This document shows, piece by piece, positions 6,290 through 9,946 of a DNA stretch of 9,946 nt (positions are counted from its first letter, which is position 1; each line of letters opens with the position of its first letter). Made by a program: the position numbers and the translations under genes. Location of the stretch: NCBI GenBank assembly GCA_946478915.1, contig CAMLER010000138.1, forward strand, positions 1 to 9,946, written 5' to 3'. The notes under the pieces were generated by a model, which saw nothing but the letters and a program-made list of their open reading frames with translations, did not search any database and was not told where the DNA came from. The stretch is from an uncultured Chryseolinea sp. (GTDB lineage Bacteria > Bacteroidota > Bacteroidia > Cytophagales > Cyclobacteriaceae).

Positions 6290-6616
6290 ATGAACTGGAT
6301 TATATTGGTGATAGCCGGGTTATTTGAGGTAGCATTTGCATCGTGCTTAGCAAAAGCAAAAGAATCTACGGGCAGCGATGTGTATTGGTGGTACGGCGGT
6401 TTCTTGATAGCACTTACAGTCAGTATGGTATTGTTGGTTAAAGCCACTCAAACATTGCCGATTGGTACTGCATATGCGGTGTGGACTGGCATCGGAGCTG
6501 TGGGGACGGTAGTGATGGGAATTCTTGTTTTTAAAGATCCGGTGACTTTCTGGAGGCTGTTCTTCCTTGCGACGTTGATTGGATCTATTGTTGGATTGAA
6601 GGCGGTATCCGAGTAA
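6290..6616 (+). CDS. SugE/Gdx-like small multidrug resistance (SMR) transporter
   Basis: This protein of 108 residues with four membrane helices is the normal SMR size. Helix 1 (MNWIILVIAGLFEVAFAS) contains the proton- and substrate-coupling Glu13. Helix 2 is about 33-51. The helix 3 signature, LPIGTAYAVWTGIGAVGT (56-73), has Tyr62 and Trp65. Helix 4 is about 88-104 and ends IVGLKAVSE. The near-identity of the N-terminus and helix 3 to SugE places it closer to SugE/Gdx, the guanidinium exporters, than to EmrE. Position 16 is Phe where characterised Gdx proteins have Trp, so specificity may differ. SMR proteins work as antiparallel dimers in the inner membrane. There is no second SMR gene beside it, so a homodimer is expected. 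It is transcribed alone, divergently from the esterase gene, and no guanidine riboswitch is visible upstream. Confidence 0.88.
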   Translation: MNWIILVIAGLFEVAFASCLAKAKESTGSDVYWWYGGFLIALTVSMVLLVKATQTLPIGTAYAVWTGIGAVGTVVMGILVFKDPVTFWRLFFLATLIGSIVGLKAVSE

Positions 6617-6696
6617 TGGGATCATGCTGACAATTACTTCAGTTAATTAATCCTCCTTTCATGTTGCATAATTTGCTTTGTCGATTACAAGGTCGT

Positions 6697-6819
6697 TGGG
6701 TCACAAACCCGATGGCTATCGGGTGCACCACGAATGCACAAAGCCCACGACGGACTTGCCGTACATTCGTCGTTACCTTTGTGGCTCCTTCGTGGTCGTC
6801 GTGACCCAGCATTTTTTTT
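6697..6819 (+). terminator. large branched inverted repeat with T8 tract, terminator of the SMR gene
   Basis: Nested complementary arms are TGGGTCAC/GTGACCCA (6697-6704, 6801-6808), CCACGAA/TTCGTGG (6728-6734, 6789-6795), CACAAAG/CTTTGTG (6737-6743, 6777-6783) and ACGACG/CGTCGT (6747-6752, 6768-6773). The left arm holds an extra self-contained hairpin, ACCCGAT-GGCT-ATCGGGT (6707-6724), with no partner on the right arm. Eight T residues follow at 6812-6819. It lies between convergent genes. On the plus strand it is a plausible rho-independent terminator. Its size and branching are far beyond what termination needs and suggest a small dispersed repeat (MITE- or REP-like). Confidence 0.7.
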
Positions 6820-6885
6820 AACTCTTTTCTAACCGGTGAATCTACCATAATTCATAGGTTGACAAAGTAGGATTAACCCTTATTA

Positions 6886-7542
6886 CTAATCCATCTTCAC
6901 AAGTCCATTTCTTATCGCATACATCGCCAATCCCACACGACTCTTTACACCAAGTTTTTCAAAAAGCGCCTCGCGATAGCCATCAATAGTTCTTGGTGCG
7001 AGACACATGCGGTCAGCAATTTCCTTATAGGTCATTTCAGTACAGGCGAGCTTCAGGAATTCCATTTCTCTTAAGTTTATGTTTACTCTATTTGGAGCCG
7101 GTTCGTTTTCGTAATGAAGATTATGGATCAAAACCCCGCTTACAAGGTCTGAGTAGCAGTAACCCTTGTTCATTACATCATCAAACGCTCTCCTCAAATC
7201 AGCAGGATCAGCGTCCTTAAGAATATAACCTCGGGCACCGTTCTTGATCATCCGAATAATTGACTTTTCATCATCATACATGGAAAGAGCGATTACTCTG
7301 ACCGTTGGATGGTGTTCATGTAACCAGGCTGCAGTTTCGAATCCATCCATATGCGGCATATTGATATCGAGCAACACAATTTGTGGAACTTCAATTGATT
7401 TCATCATGTCCACAAACTCTTTTCCGTTGCTGCACTCTCCTATGACCCGGTATTGTTGAAATCCATCAATGACTTCGACCATACCTTTTCTCAGCAATTT
7501 ATGGTCATCTACAAGGCACACCCCTATTTTCTTTGTTGTCAT
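6886..7542 (-). CDS. NarL/LuxR-type response regulator
   Basis: The protein has 218 residues from the ATG at 7542-7540. This start is preferred over an in-frame ATG 21 codons upstream, because it gives an ATGA overlap with the kinase stop and the usual family N-terminus MTTKKIGVCLVDDH. The receiver domain (about 5-125) has the acidic pair D12/D13, the phosphorylation site D59 in LLDINMPHMDG, Ser87 in ALSM and Lys109 in YILKD. A LuxR/GerE helix-turn-helix (about 153-216) contains LREMEFLKLACTEMTYKEIA and APRTIDGYREALFEKLGVKS. It is a DNA-binding transcription regulator, last in a four-gene operon and translationally coupled to its kinase. Targets are unknown; autoregulation through the inverted repeats near 9571-9639 is a testable guess. 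No strong terminator follows; a 6-bp inverted repeat at 6870-6892 overlaps the stop codon. Confidence 0.93.
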   Translation of the reverse strand: MTTKKIGVCLVDDHKLLRKGMVEVIDGFQQYRVIGECSNGKEFVDMMKSIEVPQIVLLDINMPHMDGFETAAWLHEHHPTVRVIALSMYDDEKSIIRMIKNGARGYILKDADPADLRRAFDDVMNKGYCYSDLVSGVLIHNLHYENEPAPNRVNINLREMEFLKLACTEMTYKEIADRMCLAPRTIDGYREALFEKLGVKSRVGLAMYAIRNGLVKMD

Positions 7543-8342
7543 CTTGTAGAATTTAATGGTAAAAGTACGGTTAGAATCGTTCCCTCGCCTAATTTGCTTT
7601 CGCATGTAAAGGTGCCGCCTAACAGCCTTGTTCTGTTCTCCATGTTGTAAAGTCCTGACCCATTTCCAATTAGATGAGGTGCAAACACAGCTCTATGCTC
7701 AAAACCTACGCCATTATCCTTTATAACAAGTTGGAATGAATCGGGAAAATATTTAAGCCAAATATCGATGCGATCTCCTTGCGCATGCTTGATGATATTA
7801 CTTAAGGCTTCCTGGACAATGCGATAGATGATCAATTGATGCTGAACTGCGAGTTGTTTTTCATCTCCAGTAACATTGGCAACTACCTTATAGTCACCGG
7901 TTTTTTCTATCAACTCGGCATCCATAAGGACTAACTGGGACAGACTATGATCACCGATGTAGCTTGTATTAAGAGTCTTTGACAAATTGCGCAAATCCTG
8001 TATTGCTTTCCCGATCAAATTTTTTGTGGCATTAACCTTATCATAATCCGTTGCTGACTCTGCAATCAAGACTTTACTCAGGTTTAGTTTTGCCAGAGAC
8101 AGAACCTGACCAATGTTGTCGTGTATCTCCTGCGCAATGGTGTTCAGCGTGTTTTCCTTTATTTCAAGCTCAGCCAGGAGAATTTCTTTTTGTACCGAAT
8201 TTCTCAAATCTTCTATGGCTTTTGAACTTTTGCGTTGGGATCTCCTATAAAATAATACAGAAGCTACTATTAACGTAGCAAGCAGCATAAGCAGAAAAGT
8301 CCCTATAACAACGATGAATAAAACGTGAAAATCCTCTTGCAT
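7539..8342 (-). CDS. sensor-less NarX/DesK-type histidine kinase (HisKA_3)
   Basis: The protein has 267 residues. One membrane helix (about 8-31) sits at the N-terminus with almost nothing outside the membrane. A coiled linker (about 38-68) leads to the HisKA_3 dimerisation domain with His74 in AQEIHDNIGQVLSLAKLNLS. The HATPase_c domain follows, with the N box QEALSNIIKHA (177-187, Asn182), the G1 box DNGVGF (209-214) and the G2 region GNGSGLYNMENR (226-237). It should autophosphorylate His74 and pass phosphate to Asp59 of the adjacent regulator. There is no recognisable sensor domain, so input probably comes from the membrane or a partner. The first 40 bp overlap the end of the upstream membrane-protein gene. 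The ATG at 8342 is favoured because the next one would cut the helix. Confidence 0.92.
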   Translation of the reverse strand: MQEDFHVLFIVVIGTFLLMLLATLIVASVLFYRRSQRKSSKAIEDLRNSVQKEILLAELEIKENTLNTIAQEIHDNIGQVLSLAKLNLSKVLIAESATDYDKVNATKNLIGKAIQDLRNLSKTLNTSYIGDHSLSQLVLMDAELIEKTGDYKVVANVTGDEKQLAVQHQLIIYRIVQEALSNIIKHAQGDRIDIWLKYFPDSFQLVIKDNGVGFEHRAVFAPHLIGNGSGLYNMENRTRLLGGTFTCESKLGEGTILTVLLPLNSTR

Positions 8343-8956
8343 AAAAAGCCTGTTAGATACAAAATATGCAGTACGTAATTGAGGCCATGATTGATTACAA
8401 ACAACTCATCAGCCAGCGTAGGATTGCTCTTACGAATATAGTCGTGCAATCCCATTTGGAAGAACGTGCCGCAATAAAAAAATAAGTTTGCTGTGTTGAT
8501 CCAGAAAAATGGGTTAACAAGCAGGCTTTCTTTTGTAGGTGGCTGTGTAAAGAGACGGTACTTGTAGACTATCGCGTATACTATCACTATGATGCTCCCC
8601 AGAAGAAAGCTACCCGTATTAACATTGTAGATTCCTTCAATTCCGACGGACCAAAACAGCATCGTAAAAAGAGCAATTGGCATGGTAACCTTGACAGCCT
8701 GACGAAAAGGGCGGACGTCGATTGCAAAAAAATAGATTATCGATAGTAAGCTGAGCTCAAGGGGTTGATAAAGGTGATCAAGCGGGTGAGTATTGACTCC
8801 AAAATGCGTCATGACCTCATCGCTGACCTCGAAAATCAGAGATACAAGCAATAGATATTGAAGATATTTTAGATAAGGTGGAAGAAATTGCTTGTTCAGT
8901 TGGTAAGCAACCAAACAAGCAATTATAATCAGGCAGTATATAATAAATGGAGTCAA
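8303..8956 (-). CDS. uncharacterised polytopic membrane protein of the two-component operon
   Basis: The protein has 217 residues and about seven hydrophobic segments (roughly 3-20, 28-46, 62-80, 88-106, 114-132, 150-170, 188-206). The start must be the TTG at 8956-8954: an in-frame TGA lies directly upstream and the next Met (residue 49) would remove two helices. The stop of the preceding gene is only 4 bp away, so translation is probably coupled. The conserved-looking patches are NPFFWINTANLFFYCGTFFQ (148-167) and INHGLNYVLHILYLTGFLCK (188-207). From general knowledge, similar helix-rich proteins of unknown function often precede kinases of this kind in Bacteroidota. I recognise no enzymatic motif. 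With a kinase lacking a sensor domain directly downstream, a role as membrane input subunit is the most economical inference. Confidence 0.83.
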   Translation of the reverse strand: MTPFIIYCLIIIACLVAYQLNKQFLPPYLKYLQYLLLVSLIFEVSDEVMTHFGVNTHPLDHLYQPLELSLLSIIYFFAIDVRPFRQAVKVTMPIALFTMLFWSVGIEGIYNVNTGSFLLGSIIVIVYAIVYKYRLFTQPPTKESLLVNPFFWINTANLFFYCGTFFQMGLHDYIRKSNPTLADELFVINHGLNYVLHILYLTGFLCKRIFTFYSSLL

Positions 8957-8960
8957 TCAA

Positions 8961-9485
8961 TTAAATGCGAAGATCGCTGGTAAGAAATTGCTCTACGCCG
9001 AATTCTGTGCTACCATATTTTGTAACACTTTTGACGTTTCTGACGATCTTCCATCTCTCCATGCCCGATTGGCCTGAGGTAGACTTGATAACGGCTCCCT
9101 CATCATCGCACGGCATAAGGACGAAAGTCTGGTGACGTGAGTGGGTCTTGTCGTTGATTTCTACTGCAAGCATTGCCTTTATTTGCGTGCACTCCGGATC
9201 CCTAATCAGTTCTTTGATTTCTTCCTTTTTGATAAGAACTACTAATGGTTCCTTAGTCTGATCCAGCACAGGAAATGAAACTACGCGGTCTGCATAAGCT
9301 ATGGCCATCTCTTTAATCTCTTTGCGATTCACCGGTTTACCCAATTCTTTTTTGTCTGGGCCGGCAAGTCGCTCTATCATTTCATTCGGGCCAAAGAAAA
9401 CCATACGCGTTCTTGTTTCTTCTACGATCGGCTCGTTACCTGGAATTGTTGCATCAGGTAAGGTCTCACTTTCGTTTGTTTTCAT
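8961..9485 (-). CDS. unknown soluble protein, first gene of the two-component operon
   Basis: This 174-residue protein has no signal peptide or membrane helix, so it is probably cytoplasmic. A charged, Glu/Thr-rich N-terminus (1-27) leads into an apparently ordered alpha/beta region: MVFFGPNEMIERLAGPDKKE (28-47), IKEMAIAYADRVVSFPVLDQ (57-76), EPLVVLIKKEEIKELIRDPE (79-98), IKAMLAVEINDKTHSRHQTFVLMP (101-124), then ERWKIVRNVKSVTKY (143-157). I see no known catalytic or nucleotide-binding motif and do not recognise the family. Two scattered Cys residues (99 and 125) are not in a paired motif. The ATG at 9485 follows an AT-rich leader. Being first in the operon and 4 bp from the membrane-protein start, it is likely made in step with the signalling proteins and could be a modulator or regulated partner, but this is position-based inference. 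Confidence 0.72.
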   Translation of the reverse strand: MKTNESETLPDATIPGNEPIVEETRTRMVFFGPNEMIERLAGPDKKELGKPVNRKEIKEMAIAYADRVVSFPVLDQTKEPLVVLIKKEEIKELIRDPECTQIKAMLAVEINDKTHSRHQTFVLMPCDDEGAVIKSTSGQSGMERWKIVRNVKSVTKYGSTEFGVEQFLTSDLRI

Positions 9486-9946
9486 AAAATATGGGTTAAT
9501 TTTTTTTGATACTGAATATAACCCTTATTAGACCGGCCTGAAAATGGCGAGGGCCCGATTTCAAACAATACGGGAAAAATCCCGTGGGGCTACGAGGTTA
9601 CAACGGCGGTATCGCGTCATCAGCACGGGAATTCTCCCGGTTCAAAGGATGCAATGCACGAAGAGCCTGCTGTTGAAGCACTGATCCGCATTGAACTACC
9701 TATAGATTACACCAATACTCCTGGTGATATCACATTTGTACATCAACACTTACACCTGTCGATTTCCTGATTTTTCTCTAGACCAATAGCGGGTTTTTCC
9801 CATAGTATTTGGTCTGTCAGCAAATGACCTTTGAATAACAATTGCAGATATGCCGGCCATAGCATTCAACCTGTGTACATGGTTAAATATTACGGGCTTG
9901 TTGCATATATAGATATGTAATGCACATCAAATCAAAACATCCTACA
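9486..9946. other. 461-bp non-coding region upstream of the signalling operon
   Basis: No convincing gene lies here. The part next to the operon (9486-9530) is AT-rich and contains GGGTTA (9493-9498) and its complement TAACCC (9519-9524). I see no good TTG/TAnnTTTG promoter on the minus strand. Two CGGGA-N4-TCCCG repeats follow at 9571-9639 and a GGG-T5-CCC word at 9791-9801. The last 100 bp are AT-rich and may lead into a gene beyond the right edge. Confidence 0.6.
9571..9639. promoter_or_regulatory. two CGGGA-N4-TCCCG inverted repeats, candidate regulator sites
   Basis: CGGGA-AAAA-TCCCG (9571-9584, extendable by an outer A/T pair) and CGGGA-ATTC-TCCCG (9626-9639) share identical arms and spacing. 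Their centres are 55 bp apart, close to five helical turns. They lie about 85-155 bp upstream of the first gene of the two-component operon. Neither is followed by a T-tract, so they are more likely protein-binding sites than terminators. The binding protein is unknown; the LuxR-type regulator encoded by the operon is an obvious candidate. Confidence 0.42.

Noticed and set aside
6870..6892. GGATTA...TAATCC inverted repeat as terminator of the response regulator gene
   Set aside because: The stem is only 6 AT-rich base pairs, overlaps the stop codon and is not followed by a T-tract on the minus strand.
6874..9530. TAACCCTTATTA present at both 6874-6885 and 9519-9530, flanking the signalling operon like attachment sites
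   Set aside because: A few shared 12-mers are expected by chance in about 10 kb, the similarity does not extend, and there is no integrase or other mobility gene.
9544..9684. 46-codon Arg-rich plus-strand open frame
   Set aside because: It overlaps both inverted repeats, has no leader signal or domain, and looks like chance.
9920..9946. ATG with an open frame to the right edge
   Set aside because: Only nine codons are visible, too few to support a gene call.

Overview
The window looks like chromosomal DNA of a soil or freshwater type Bacteroidota, most likely of the Cytophagales group. This is inferred from GC near the mid-40s by eye, poor Shine-Dalgarno sequences, short A-rich leaders, a TAnnTTTG-type promoter before one gene, and gene families typical of that phylum: a COG4941-type sigma factor, Tat-exported GH109 and alpha/beta hydrolases, and a short-input NarL-type two-component module. 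I see no phage, plasmid, IS, CRISPR, rRNA or tRNA gene.

Layout. (1) 1-329: the 3' end of an ECF sigma factor with a C-terminal TPR-like region. (2) 330-859: a long gene-poor stretch ending in a perfect dyad, TTGGTCA-N6-TGACCAA, upstream of the next cluster. (3) 860-3047, plus strand: a Tat-exported, cysteine-rich DsrE-like protein, a rho-independent terminator, a Sec-exported DsrE-family protein, and a diheme cytochrome c of the thiosulfate dehydrogenase (TsdA) type. Together they suggest periplasmic oxidation or handling of reduced sulfur. (4) 3045-3262: a compound repeat between convergent genes. (5) 3272-6147, minus strand: a Tat-exported alpha/beta hydrolase followed by a Tat-exported GH109-type Gfo/Idh/MocA protein, plausibly a periplasmic glycan-processing pair. 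(6) 6290-6616, plus strand: a SugE-like SMR exporter with its own recognisable promoter, ending at a large structured hairpin with a T8 tract. (7) 6886-9485, minus strand: a tightly packed four-gene operon. Its order is an unknown soluble 174-aa protein, an unknown polytopic membrane protein starting at TTG, a histidine kinase with one membrane helix and no visible sensor domain, and a NarL/LuxR response regulator. (8) 9486-9946: upstream non-coding DNA with two CGGGA-N4-TCCCG inverted repeats about 55 bp apart.

Two parts deserve most attention. The first is the DsrE/DsrE/TsdA-like cluster, with its odd four-cysteine Tat protein, internal terminator and Crp-like dyad. The second is the four-gene signalling operon, where the membrane protein probably supplies the input that the kinase lacks. 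All functional links between neighbours are inferences from gene order.
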